64,000 nucleotides of DNA from contig DJYK01000020.1 in assembly GCA_002450095.1 (NCBI GenBank), forward strand, positions 1 through 64,000, read 5' to 3'. This DNA is from Mageeibacillus sp. UBA6980 (GTDB lineage Bacteria; Bacillota; Clostridia; Saccharofermentanales; Saccharofermentanaceae). The notes beneath the pieces are model-generated. The model worked only from the letters and a program-made list of their open reading frames with translations. It was not told the origin of the DNA and ran no database searches. The number at the start of each line of letters is the position of its first letter. Position 1 is the first letter of the stretch. Positions 27,519-36,475 of this stretch are shown piece after piece. The translations under genes were made by a program, and so were the position numbers.

Positions 27519-27982
27519 AAAAACTTCTCCATTCTTATAAGATGCTCATCATCAGGTTCACTGATTCCGTTCTTAAATCCATACCCCGACTTCAGATAGA
27601 AAGGAACACCCGTTATCGAAGCCGGTATCTCGATTCTTCGGGCCCTTATTGCGAACTCATCCTGTTCCAAAGTGTCGATTATCTTCCTTCCTATGCCTTT
27701 ACGCTGATGATCCGGGTCTACAAATATCGTAAAAAGACTGCTCTCGTCTTCTTTGCCCCAGTAAGGTCCTATTGCACCGCAGCCAATTATCTCACCCTCT
27801 TCTTCAACAACATAAAAATGAGTCCATGACGAACGTTCCAGAACATGTTCAGGAGTTTCAACGGCTATAAGCTGATCCATCAGATCTTCAGGATAATCCT
27901 TAACGTTAGATATCCTGATCGTCTTCCTTATAAGTTCTGACACAGCATTTGCATCTTCATTTCTAAATCTTCTGATATTCAT
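27515..27982 (-). CDS. GNAT-family N-acetyltransferase
   Basis: The 155-residue protein starts MNIRRFRNEDANAVSELI and carries motif A as FVDPDHQRKGIGRKIIDTLE (about 80-99) and VPFYLKSGYGF near the end. GGAGGG five bases before the ATG at 27982 decides the start; the longest open frame begins inside the pfp terminator. It overlaps the following hydrolase-GNAT fusion gene. The acceptor is unknown. Confidence 0.88.
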   Translation of the reverse strand: MNIRRFRNEDANAVSELIRKTIRISNVKDYPEDLMDQLIAVETPEHVLERSSWTHFYVVEEEGEIIGCGAIGPYWGKEDESSLFTIFVDPDHQRKGIGRKIIDTLEQDEFAIRARRIEIPASITGVPFYLKSGYGFKNGISEPDDEHLIRMEKFL

Positions 27983-28002
27983 CTTTCCCTCCGTAATAAC
28001 AA

Positions 28003-28031
28003 ACGGCGCAGTCATTATCCGACTGCGCCGT
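28003..28031 (-). terminator. Terminator of pfp
   Basis: ACGGCGCAGTC (28003-28013) and GACTGCGCCGT (28021-28031) form a perfect 11-pair stem with a 7-base loop. Read on the minus strand it is followed by the U-rich run TTGTTATT. It lies 27 nt after the pfp stop. Confidence 0.88.
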
Positions 28032-28057
28032 CCTCAGTTACTTACTGTCAGTTCTTA

Positions 28058-29716
28058 TCAGCCCTGCTCGAGTGCGAGTGTAACTGTTGTTCTGTCACAA
28101 ACCTCTGAGGGTCCGAAGTACTGGATAGCGCCCGGATATGTGAAGCAAGTCTCAACTGCCCACTTATCTCTGTTAGCCTCAAAATATTTGAAAGGCTTGC
28201 CGTCGAGTTCTACGAGAGCCTTACGGATAACAGGCTTATCTGCACCGTTTCTTCTCTCGATGTTCATCATCTTTGTGATAGGCATACCGCCTGCAACCCA
28301 CTCATCAGCAGACTTACTGATGTTGGAAACCTTGGAAAGGTATCCTGTGTAACCATACTGGATGAGCATGAATGCATTGTAACCCAAAGAATAGCAGTAG
28401 TCAGCATCGAAGTTGGAAGGGAATGCACATCTGCCCTCGTAACCGAAGAAGTGATGGAGAGCGGAGAACTTGCCCTTGTATGTGCCTGCTGCCTTTCTCT
28501 TAGCAAGCTCGTTCTTAACAAGCTCGGAGAAGAGCTTCTCGGACTCGATAAGGGAAACCTGAACATTGCCGTGAGGATCTCTCTCGAGGAAGAGCTGCTG
28601 CTGAATTCCTACAGGAAGGAGATCGAATACTGCGAAAGCAGAAGCAGAAAGACCTGTCTTGATGAAGTCGTACTTAGCCTGCCAATCGGGAAGAGCATTG
28701 AAAGCCTCTGTCTTCTCACCTGCAAGAAGCTCGTTGATCTCAGCGATCAAAGCGGAGAACTCAGGTACGAACTCAACGATACCCTCAGGAATGATAGCAA
28801 CACCGAAGTTGTCGCCGTTAGCTGCTCTCTTCTCAACGGAATCAGCAATGTAGTTTGTGATCTGAGCAAGAGACATATTCTTAGCCTTAACTTCCTCACC
28901 GATAAGGCAGATGTTAGGCTGTGTCTCGAGAGCGCACTCGAGTGCTACGTGAGATGCGGAACGGCCCATAACCTTGATGAAGTGCCAGTACTTCTTAGCG
29001 GAGTTAGCATCTCTCTCGATGTTTCCGATTACTTCGGAGTATGTCTTTGTAGCTGTATCAAAGCCGAAAGAAGCCTCGATATCCTCGTTCTTAAGGTCAC
29101 CGTCGATTGTCTTAGGACATCCGATTACCTGAACGCCTGTGTTGTTAGCTGCCATGTACTCAGCGAGAGTAGCAGCATTTGTGTTGGAGTCGTCTCCGCC
29201 GATAATAACGATAGCTGTGAGGCCGTTCTTCTTGGCATTCTCAGTTACGATAGCGAACTGCTCTTCTGTCTCGAGCTTGGTTCTTCCGGAACCGATGATG
29301 TCAAAACCGCCTGTATTTCTGTAAGAATCGATGAACTTGTCATCAAACTCTACGAAGTCATTCTTAAGAAGTCCGTCAGGACCGCCCTTGAAGCCCAAAA
29401 GCACATTGGACTTGTCAGCAGCCTTCAAAGCATCGTAAAGGCCTGTGATAACGTTGTGTCCGCCGGGAGCCTGTCCGCCTGAGAGGATTACGCCTACAAC
29501 CTGCTTCTTGGCAACGGAAGTATTTGTACCTTTCTCGAAAGTGATCTCCTTCTTACCGTATGTATTAGGGAAAAGAGCCTTGATCTTATCCTGATCGGCT
29601 ACGCTTGATGTCTCAGCGCCTTCCTTAACGCAGATCTCGGAAACGCCGTTTCTGAGCATTCCGGGAAGCTTGGGCTGATACTCGTATCTTGCTTTCTGAA
29701 GTGGTGAAATATCCAT
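28058..29716 (-). CDS. pfp: Pyrophosphate-dependent 6-phosphofructokinase (long clade)
   Basis: The protein is 552 residues long, as in the plant-like and spirochaete-like PPi-PFK clade. GGDDSNTNAATLAEY and PKTIDGDLKN are the PPi-PFK active-site motifs, with aspartate and lysine in place of the ATP-PFK glycines. It phosphorylates fructose-6-phosphate reversibly with PPi and saves ATP in anaerobes. AAAGGAG before the ATG at 29716 rules out the longer frame starting at 29749. It is a single-gene unit with its own promoter and terminator. Confidence 0.93.
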   Translation of the reverse strand: MDISPLQKARYEYQPKLPGMLRNGVSEICVKEGAETSSVADQDKIKALFPNTYGKKEITFEKGTNTSVAKKQVVGVILSGGQAPGGHNVITGLYDALKAADKSNVLLGFKGGPDGLLKNDFVEFDDKFIDSYRNTGGFDIIGSGRTKLETEEQFAIVTENAKKNGLTAIVIIGGDDSNTNAATLAEYMAANNTGVQVIGCPKTIDGDLKNEDIEASFGFDTATKTYSEVIGNIERDANSAKKYWHFIKVMGRSASHVALECALETQPNICLIGEEVKAKNMSLAQITNYIADSVEKRAANGDNFGVAIIPEGIVEFVPEFSALIAEINELLAGEKTEAFNALPDWQAKYDFIKTGLSASAFAVFDLLPVGIQQQLFLERDPHGNVQVSLIESEKLFSELVKNELAKRKAAGTYKGKFSALHHFFGYEGRCAFPSNFDADYCYSLGYNAFMLIQYGYTGYLSKVSNISKSADEWVAGGMPITKMMNIERRNGADKPVIRKALVELDGKPFKYFEANRDKWAVETCFTYPGAIQYFGPSEVCDRTTVTLALEQG

Positions 29717-29749
29717 GAAAACAACTCCTTTAAATAAAATTACCCTCAA

Positions 29750-29778
29750 ATAATAAATTGTTTGCCGTTAAAAGTAAA
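29750..29778 (-). promoter_or_regulatory. Candidate pfp promoter
   Basis: On the minus strand TTTACT (29778-29773) is 17 bases from TATTAT (29755-29750), and the pfp start codon follows 33 bases later with an AAAGGAG in between. Confidence 0.5.
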
Positions 29779-29804
29779 TGCTTTTAAGGTAAAAACAATT
29801 GTAA

Positions 29805-29810
29805 TAGAAT
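29805..29810 (+). promoter_or_regulatory. -10 box of the PHP phosphatase gene, predicted leaderless
   Basis: TAGAAT ends 6 bases before the ATG at 29817, so the start codon would be the first transcribed triplet. No Shine-Dalgarno sequence lies at the right distance, and the -35 region is weak. Confidence 0.45.
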
Positions 29811-29816
29811 ATTGTC

Positions 29817-30653
29817 ATGATAAGTGATACACATATGCATACCGGGGCATTCAGCAGCGATGCCAAACAGACTATTGAAGAACTTATATCTTCTGCCAAG
29901 GCCAAAGGCATCTTAGTCGCTGCAATAACGGAACATTATGATATGGATTATCCTCATAAAGACGAGGTTTTCACTTTTGATCTTAATGAGTACGGCAATA
30001 TTTTTCCGAAGTGGCGTGATCTGTCTAAGCAAATGAACGGTCCTGAACTTCTTATGGGGATCGAGATCGGCTGGCAGCCTCATCTTAATGACAGGATAAA
30101 GGAAACAGTCAGATCCCTTCCTTTTGATATGGTAGTCCTGTCAGATCATCTTTTCAGAGGCACGGATGTTTATTACAGCACGGAAGCTGCACTTCTCCCG
30201 CGGGCCGAACGTAACAAAGAGTATATCGGATCACTGTCAAGGATGTGCCGCGAGATCGATGATTTTGATACAGTCGCACATTACGATTATATAAACAGAT
30301 ACATTGATGATCCGGATTCGGCAGTGTTTTACAGGGATTGTTCCGATGAATTTGATGACCTGTTCTCCACTCTTATCCGGAAGGATAAAGCACTCGAGAT
30401 CAATACGAGTTCCATCGGAAGTCAGATCAACAAGAAGGCCGAATATATAATGCCGGATCCAGATATAATCAGACGTTATATCCAAATGGGCGGAAAACTC
30501 ATAACGATCGGGTCCGATGCACATACATCCGACAAGATCGGACAATTATTCAACAGAACCGCTCTTTATCTTAAATCCTTAGGAGTCCATGAACTGTTTT
30601 ATTACAAAAACAGGAAGCCGGTCTCGGATCCCGAATACGCTTCTTATTTTTGA
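29817..30653 (+). CDS. PHP-domain histidinol-phosphatase-like hydrolase
   Basis: The 278-residue protein has all PHP metal-binding motifs: DTHMHT (4-9), ITEHYD (about 38-43), GIEIGW (about 80), LSDHLF, AHYDYINRY and the C-terminal GSDAHTSDKIG. This matches the HisJ/HisK-type monofunctional histidinol phosphatases, but no other histidine gene is nearby, so a different phosphate ester is possible. It is a lone plus-strand gene ending 5 nt from the convergent GLUG-protein gene. Confidence 0.85.
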   Translation: MISDTHMHTGAFSSDAKQTIEELISSAKAKGILVAAITEHYDMDYPHKDEVFTFDLNEYGNIFPKWRDLSKQMNGPELLMGIEIGWQPHLNDRIKETVRSLPFDMVVLSDHLFRGTDVYYSTEAALLPRAERNKEYIGSLSRMCREIDDFDTVAHYDYINRYIDDPDSAVFYRDCSDEFDDLFSTLIRKDKALEINTSSIGSQINKKAEYIMPDPDIIRRYIQMGGKLITIGSDAHTSDKIGQLFNRTALYLKSLGVHELFYYKNRKPVSDPEYASYF

Positions 30654-30658
30654 TCGGC

Positions 30659-31567
30659 TTATTCCCAGGGGATAACTTCTATCGGCTGATCGCCTGTATA
30701 TATTATGTAATCCTGATAATCATCGATGTGCCTGTTCAATTCGGTAATATCATCAGAACCGACATAACAGTCGTACATATATCCTCGGAAAGTATCAAAA
30801 GGGACAATATAATCGTCTGACTCTTGATAATTACAGCATCCGCTTATTATCGAACAATTATAGGAAACTATCTGACAGGTGACATTTCCCTGAAGTCTTC
30901 CGTAATTGGCACACCCTAAGATCCTTCCTGCCGAGAAATTATCGGCTATCCCGCCGCATCTTTGGATAGCGTACAGATAAGCCTTGTTGTAGCAGTTTAT
31001 TATCATCGCATCGGTAGTACCGTCAGTAGATGCAATGCTGCCGACGTAATCACCATATATCCTTCCGCTCTCGATACCGAGGTTCATGACCACTCCGCCG
31101 AGTTTACCGAACAGACCGACAAACTTGCTTTCGAGCTGATTGGCACTGATGTAAAGATTATATATCCTGTGACCTGCTCCATCGTATATCCCTTCAAACA
31201 TATAACCGCTGTCCATCGTGCCGATCGGAGTGAAATTCGGGCAGGAAGAAAGATCTATATCAGAGGTCTGTCTGAAATAAGTATTATAGAAATAATTCCC
31301 GCTGTTGACTGAGTCCGAGAGCTTTATCAGGTCTTCGGCAGTCTCGATAAGATAAGGGTCTTCATAGGTTCCGTCCCCCTTAAATTCATAGTGATCATTC
31401 CATTCGTGAAAGACCTGGAAAGACCGCCATTCATCGAATCTTCCGATGCACCACCATAAGACGGCGCCCGCCAAGGCGATCCTCAAAAGGAAAAAGAACC
31501 ATTTAAGTGCCGTTTTAAGCACTTTGGGAAGATCGATCTTATTCACTTTCTCGTCCCTGTTTTCCAT
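30659..31567 (-). CDS. Membrane-anchored GLUG-like repeat surface protein
   Basis: The roughly 302-residue protein has a basic cytoplasmic start, one membrane helix (about 20-42) and an extracellular part. That part opens with GDGTYEDPYLIETAEDLIKLS and YFRQTSDIDLS (about 80-120), followed by beta-helix-like repeats with GLFGKLGGVVMNLGI and other G/N/C-rich turns. This pattern is seen in GLUG-motif surface proteins. It is the last gene after the MBOAT-SGNH pair. The ATG at 31567 lies just after the preceding stop, so the longer frame reaching into that gene is not used. The exact function is unknown. Confidence 0.72.
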   Translation of the reverse strand: MENRDEKVNKIDLPKVLKTALKWFFFLLRIALAGAVLWWCIGRFDEWRSFQVFHEWNDHYEFKGDGTYEDPYLIETAEDLIKLSDSVNSGNYFYNTYFRQTSDIDLSSCPNFTPIGTMDSGYMFEGIYDGAGHRIYNLYISANQLESKFVGLFGKLGGVVMNLGIESGRIYGDYVGSIASTDGTTDAMIINCYNKAYLYAIQRCGGIADNFSAGRILGCANYGRLQGNVTCQIVSYNCSIISGCCNYQESDDYIVPFDTFRGYMYDCYVGSDDITELNRHIDDYQDYIIYTGDQPIEVIPWE

Positions 31568-31568
31568 C

Positions 31569-33026
31569 TTATTTCCAAACCTCATTATAGTTAACGGTAC
31601 CGCAGTCAACGAGCAGCTGATTGTATGTATCGATCACGGCGATAACCACGCCGTCGTGATTCTCGTTGACCGTACTCCACCCGTCATAGTAGATACCGTC
31701 CGAGCATACGACAAAATGGTGTGATCCTAAGTATTCTTCAAAATACAGACCATTCTCATCCGCTTCGAGAGGATATGTAATGCCGTCCCTGATAAGATAC
31801 CTTCTGTCATCGTACATCCTTATAAACGGGATACCGTTGATCCCAAGGTATCGTGCAAGTTCATCTGAGATATGTGTATTATCCGAAACCATAACGATCA
31901 CTTCATAATCATCGGAAAGAGAATTAAGGATATCGACATAATCTTCTGCAACCGATGTCTCCTGGAGCTCGTAATTTCTTGCACGTGTCTCGAGATACCT
32001 GGCATTCTCCTCCCAGGAATCATAAATACCGGTAGTATCATCGCTTCTGTCTATAAGATCATAGTGTTCGCAAAGATATGCGCCGAGGTATGATGTGTAT
32101 TTACGGTTGCCAAGATAGTTCAAATGACCGATATCACCGAAATCGGTATCAAAATCCAAACCTATCCTGTCGTAGTATTCGTTGAAATCAATGAATTCAA
32201 CTCCATACTCTTCAGCGATCTGTGCTGCATAGATATATCGGGATCTGGCATCCTCGGTATAACCCGCATCGGGAGAAACGACTATACACAAAGGTATATC
32301 GTTATCCCTGCAATACTCGATTATCAGGCGGTAATAGTATTCCTGCTTATTGGTCATCGGGATGGGATCAACGTTAACGTGGAAGAAAGGTTTGGGCTGA
32401 TACTCCGTCCTCAGATAATCGTAAAAGCCTTTGAAATTCTCATTCTTAACGGCATCGGACAGATCGGCATCTATATCAAACATATTCAATTCGGAATATC
32501 TGCTGTGATACTCTTCGAACAGAAGAGAGTAATCGATAAATCCGTCAGTATCGGTAACGGAAGCCCTTATAGATTCGAACTTATTCATATTCCAATGCAT
32601 GCCTGCGGTATTGTTTATCAATACACCGTGATTGCTGTAATCATCTTCAATTTGTACGGCAAGAGCTTCAAGTACGACAAGTCTGGGAGTCTGCGTCTTC
32701 ATCGCTTCTTTTAAGGAATAATATGTGTTCCAGAACGGCTGCAGACTGGCTCCGAGAACATATGAAGGCACACCGAACTCGTCCCAGAGCACGCCTGTAT
32801 TGATATCGATAAATGAATGCGAACTGCCGATACAAAGAAGATCTATACTGTTCTCCGGTTGCTCGTAGAAGGTCCTCATCGATAGTGTACCGTCATAGTT
32901 TTTGGGTTTAAACCAAGAAGACCAGATACCGATCAGCAGGATAACGACAAGACAGAATGCAATAAACCTTACCGCATTCTTCGTCGTGATCAGTATCTTA
33001 GTTAAAACTGCCTTCCAATCAATCAT
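31569..33026 (-). CDS. SGNH/AlgX-like membrane protein, partner of the MBOAT acyltransferase
   Basis: The 485-residue protein has one N-terminal membrane helix (about 17-37) and an extracytoplasmic SGNH-like domain. The serine motif is CIGSSHSF (about 65-72) and the DxxH motif is DIGHLNYLGN (about 300). DltD- or AlgJ-type proteins of this form hand an acyl group from the MBOAT channel protein to a surface polymer. It is 1 nt downstream of the MBOAT gene. A C-terminal part (about 350-485) lacks a family I recognise. Confidence 0.78.
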   Translation of the reverse strand: MIDWKAVLTKILITTKNAVRFIAFCLVVILLIGIWSSWFKPKNYDGTLSMRTFYEQPENSIDLLCIGSSHSFIDINTGVLWDEFGVPSYVLGASLQPFWNTYYSLKEAMKTQTPRLVVLEALAVQIEDDYSNHGVLINNTAGMHWNMNKFESIRASVTDTDGFIDYSLLFEEYHSRYSELNMFDIDADLSDAVKNENFKGFYDYLRTEYQPKPFFHVNVDPIPMTNKQEYYYRLIIEYCRDNDIPLCIVVSPDAGYTEDARSRYIYAAQIAEEYGVEFIDFNEYYDRIGLDFDTDFGDIGHLNYLGNRKYTSYLGAYLCEHYDLIDRSDDTTGIYDSWEENARYLETRARNYELQETSVAEDYVDILNSLSDDYEVIVMVSDNTHISDELARYLGINGIPFIRMYDDRRYLIRDGITYPLEADENGLYFEEYLGSHHFVVCSDGIYYDGWSTVNENHDGVVIAVIDTYNQLLVDCGTVNYNEVWK

Positions 33027-33027
33027 C

Positions 33028-34539
33028 TCAGAACCTCAAATAAATAAAATCAGCAGCATCAAATGCAGGACCGTAGATACCGAACGTGAGAACGGCAAAG
33101 AACAGAACGATCAACGATAACCATCTGAACCACCAGGGCTGCATAAGCATCATATCACCAACCGTTTTCTCATTTTTCTTCTTGGACATATCAACAAAGA
33201 AAAGGACAAGTAAACTTATAAACAGGATATTAAACTCTTTGCGGTCCAGTCCGAGATTGTAAAGACCGTCATTAAACAAGACCCACAGATCCGGTCTTGT
33301 AAACATCCTTCTGATTATCTCAAGAGCGAGATTCATATCCGTAACACGGAAGAATACCCACGCAAGATCGACAAGGACAAATGTGATAAACCACTTTCCG
33401 AACTTATATCCGAAGCTCTCCGTCTTAGCATGCGTCAGTTTGTTTATCTTCTCTCTTAACGGCAGAGTCATATCGTCTATAACCTGCAAGACACCGTGTA
33501 TCCCGCCCCACACGATAAAGTTCATTCCGGCACCGTGCCAGATTCCGCTTACAAGGAACGTGATGATAACGTTAAGATGCTTTCTGATCTTTGAACATCT
33601 GCTGCCGCCCAAAGGAATATAAACATAATCGCGAAGCCATGAGCTTAAGGATATATGCCATCTTCTCCAGAATTCCTTAACGCTGAGCGAGAGATAAGGC
33701 GCATTAAAGTTATCGTATACGTCTATCCCCATAAGCTTCGAGCATCCCATCGCGATGGTTGAATAACTCATAAAATCACAATAGATCTGCAGAGAATAGC
33801 ATATTGACGTGAATATGAGCTCCACGGAACCGTAAAGATAGTAATGACCATAAACATTATCAACTATCATGGCTATCCTGTCCGCGATCACGAGTTTGGA
33901 AAAAAGGCCCCACAGGATAAGAGTTATCCCGTTTGATATCCTGTCAACATTGATGACACTTGTCTTGTGAAGATCCTTAAGCTGAGGGATAAGGTGATCC
34001 GCCCTCTCGATGGGACCGGACATGATACACGGGAAAAAGCATGTAAACAAAGCATAATAAAACGGATTGCGTTCGGCCGGGATCTTCTTCCTGTAAACAT
34101 CAAAAAGATAACCTGTTGAGGTAAATATGAAAAACGATATGCCTATGGGCATAAGGATATTTTGAGGCACTGCCAAAGGGACGCCTCCCTCGGATACGAT
34201 GGAATCATTGACGATCTCCATGACAAACTTCGTATATTTAAAATAAAACAGCATACCGAAGTCAGCCAGTATTCCTTCGAGAAGGAGAATTACCCTTAAC
34301 ACCTTAAGGCGGCCTTTCGAAGGGATGAGATCCATTATGACGGCACTTATATACGAGACTCCAATCGCGATAAACAGGAACACCGATTGCTCATTAAAGG
34401 CATGTGTCGAAGTGTCATAGCAATAGAAAAACAGACTGGCCGCAAGTATCCACCATGCGCGGATGCGGGACGGCAGTATATAAAAGACAGCCATGACAAC
34501 AACGAAGAAAAGAGCGAACTCGATGGAATTAAAAAGCAC
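33028..34539 (-). CDS. MBOAT-family O-acyltransferase (AlgI/DltB-like)
   Basis: The 503-residue polytopic membrane protein has about ten or eleven hydrophobic segments. The MBOAT signature with the catalytic histidine is GIWHGAGMNFIVWGGIHG (about 316-333), preceded by VKEFWRRWHISLSSWLRDYVYIPLGG. It moves an acyl group, usually acetyl, across the membrane to a polysaccharide or wall polymer. The start is a GTG at 34539 with GAGGTGA six bases before it. It directly follows nadE in the same direction and is tightly linked to the SGNH partner. Confidence 0.92.
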   Translation of the reverse strand: MLFNSIEFALFFVVVMAVFYILPSRIRAWWILAASLFFYCYDTSTHAFNEQSVFLFIAIGVSYISAVIMDLIPSKGRLKVLRVILLLEGILADFGMLFYFKYTKFVMEIVNDSIVSEGGVPLAVPQNILMPIGISFFIFTSTGYLFDVYRKKIPAERNPFYYALFTCFFPCIMSGPIERADHLIPQLKDLHKTSVINVDRISNGITLILWGLFSKLVIADRIAMIVDNVYGHYYLYGSVELIFTSICYSLQIYCDFMSYSTIAMGCSKLMGIDVYDNFNAPYLSLSVKEFWRRWHISLSSWLRDYVYIPLGGSRCSKIRKHLNVIITFLVSGIWHGAGMNFIVWGGIHGVLQVIDDMTLPLREKINKLTHAKTESFGYKFGKWFITFVLVDLAWVFFRVTDMNLALEIIRRMFTRPDLWVLFNDGLYNLGLDRKEFNILFISLLVLFFVDMSKKKNEKTVGDMMLMQPWWFRWLSLIVLFFAVLTFGIYGPAFDAADFIYLRF

Positions 34540-34556
34540 TCGTATTCACCTCAAAC

Positions 34557-36455
34557 TCACAGAACGCTCTTAAGATCATCAAGCCACAGTTTTGAAACCG
34601 CATCGGAAGGCATACGCCAGTCCCCCCTCGGTGAGAGCGTAACGGTTCCGACCTTCGGTCCGTCAGGAAGACATGAACGCTTAAACTGCTGATTGAAGAA
34701 CCTTCTTATGAAAGTCTCTTCCCACTTGTAAATCGTATCCGGATCAAACTTGCCTTCAAAAGACTGACATGCAAGTCTGTAAATCTTGGAAGGCTTGAAT
34801 CCCCATCTTAAGAAGTAGTACAGATAGAAATCATGAAGATCATAAGGACCTACGAGATCCTCGGTCTTCTGGCTGATTTCACCGTTATCATCCGGAGGAA
34901 GAAGTTCGGGAGACACGGGAGTATCAACAATGTCCTTAAGAACATCGGAAAGCTCACCTGTTGTTTTACCGGACTCATAAGATACGATATGTCGTACCAA
35001 AGTCTTGGGGATGGATGCATTCACGCCATACATGGACATATGATCTCCATTGTATGTCGCCCAGCCGAGAGCAAGCTCGGAAAGGTCTCCCGTGCCGATC
35101 ACGATACCGCCCTTCTGATTTGCTATATCCATCAGGATCTGGGTTCTCTCCCTCGCCTGTGAATTCTCATAAGTAACGTCATGAACACTCTCATCGTGTT
35201 CGATGTCCTCAAAATGCTGCCTTACGGAGAGCTTGATGTCCACGGTTCTTAATGTAACACCGTATGCTTCAGCAAGCTTCTCGGAATTGCCTTTTGTCCT
35301 TGAAGTCGTTCCGAATCCGGGCATTGTAACGGCAATTATGCCTCTTCTATCCATGCCCAGCATATCAAAAGCATGAACCGTAACGATCAAGGCAAGTGTG
35401 GAATCAAGTCCGCCGGACAAACCGACGACAGCACACTTTCCGTTGATGTGCTTAAGCCTCGTAGCAAGACCTGCAGCCTGCATGGTAAGAATCTCTTCAC
35501 ACCTTGAAGACAATGAAGAACTGTCGGAAGGAACGAACGGATATGAAGGGAATTCCCTCATAAGTCGAAGATCAGTCTCGGGCTCTGTATCAAAGTATAC
35601 GATGCTCAAAGGCTCGGCATCGCACTCGAATGTATTTCTCATTCTGTCGTGAACAAGTCTCTGAAGATCAATGTCCGCATAGATTGCGCCCGCTTCACCA
35701 AAGCATGCAGATTCATTTAATACGGAACCATTCTCGCAGATCATTCTGTGACCTGCAAACACCATGTCCTGAGTGGATTCGCCGAATCCGCAGTCGGAAT
35801 AGATATATCCGCTTACCATTCTGCCGGAATTAACCAAGATAAGCTTTTCCCTGTATTCCCTCTTGCCTATTACCTCATCAGAGGCGGAAAGATTGCATAT
35901 GATAGTCGCACCCGACATAGAAGCCTTGACGGACGGAGGATTGGGAACCCACATGTCCTCACATATCTCAACTCCGAACGTGAAGTCTTCGTAGGTCTCG
36001 TTTCTGAATACCAGATTGCCGAACGGTACACCGTCTTCGGTCTCATCCTCGCCCTCGTAGGGTTCAAAATAACGGAGTTCATAAAATTCGGAATAGTTGG
36101 GGATGAATCTTTTGGGAACGTATCCTATAACCTCGCCTCTCGATATGACTGCAGCGACGTTATAGAGCTTTCCCTCATGCTTAAGAGGAAGACCTACGAC
36201 AATGGCAAGGTTCATGTCACATGTTGCCTCTGCTATGTCATACAGGCCTCTTATGGCAGATTCCTGAAGTTCATGCTGAAGGAACAGGTCACCGCATGTA
36301 TAACCGGTAACCGACAGTTCAGGAAAAACAAGAAGAGAACACTTCTTCTCGTCTGCTTCCGCACAGATCTTTACGATCTCAGATACATTGTAATCAACAT
36401 CAGCAACGCGCACCTTGGGCGACGCGGATCCGACCCTGACAAAACCGTCCTTCAT
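34557..36455 (-). CDS. nadE: Glutamine-dependent NAD+ synthetase
   Basis: The 632-residue protein combines an N-terminal nitrilase-type glutaminase domain (E in FPELSVTGYT, K in GLPLKHEGK, catalytic C in GVEICEDMWVP near 176) with a C-terminal ATP-dependent synthetase (PP-loop SGGLDSTLAL, about 350-359). It amidates nicotinate adenine dinucleotide to NAD+. Unlike PurF in the same gene run, its glutaminase site is intact. It follows argJ by about 20 nt. Confidence 0.96.
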   Translation of the reverse strand: MKDGFVRVGSASPKVRVADVDYNVSEIVKICAEADEKKCSLLVFPELSVTGYTCGDLFLQHELQESAIRGLYDIAEATCDMNLAIVVGLPLKHEGKLYNVAAVISRGEVIGYVPKRFIPNYSEFYELRYFEPYEGEDETEDGVPFGNLVFRNETYEDFTFGVEICEDMWVPNPPSVKASMSGATIICNLSASDEVIGKREYREKLILVNSGRMVSGYIYSDCGFGESTQDMVFAGHRMICENGSVLNESACFGEAGAIYADIDLQRLVHDRMRNTFECDAEPLSIVYFDTEPETDLRLMREFPSYPFVPSDSSSLSSRCEEILTMQAAGLATRLKHINGKCAVVGLSGGLDSTLALIVTVHAFDMLGMDRRGIIAVTMPGFGTTSRTKGNSEKLAEAYGVTLRTVDIKLSVRQHFEDIEHDESVHDVTYENSQARERTQILMDIANQKGGIVIGTGDLSELALGWATYNGDHMSMYGVNASIPKTLVRHIVSYESGKTTGELSDVLKDIVDTPVSPELLPPDDNGEISQKTEDLVGPYDLHDFYLYYFLRWGFKPSKIYRLACQSFEGKFDPDTIYKWEETFIRRFFNQQFKRSCLPDGPKVGTVTLSPRGDWRMPSDAVSKLWLDDLKSVL

Positions 36456-36475
36456 ACAACTCCCCCTGTTATGTA

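Noticed and set aside
28451..29482. Long plus-strand open frame (343 codons) antisense to pfp.
   Set aside because: It lies entirely inside pfp, has no recognisable domain, and its composition is the mirror of the pfp codons. Similar long antisense frames over gdhA (52989-53654) and the response regulator (4987-5589) were dropped for the same reason.
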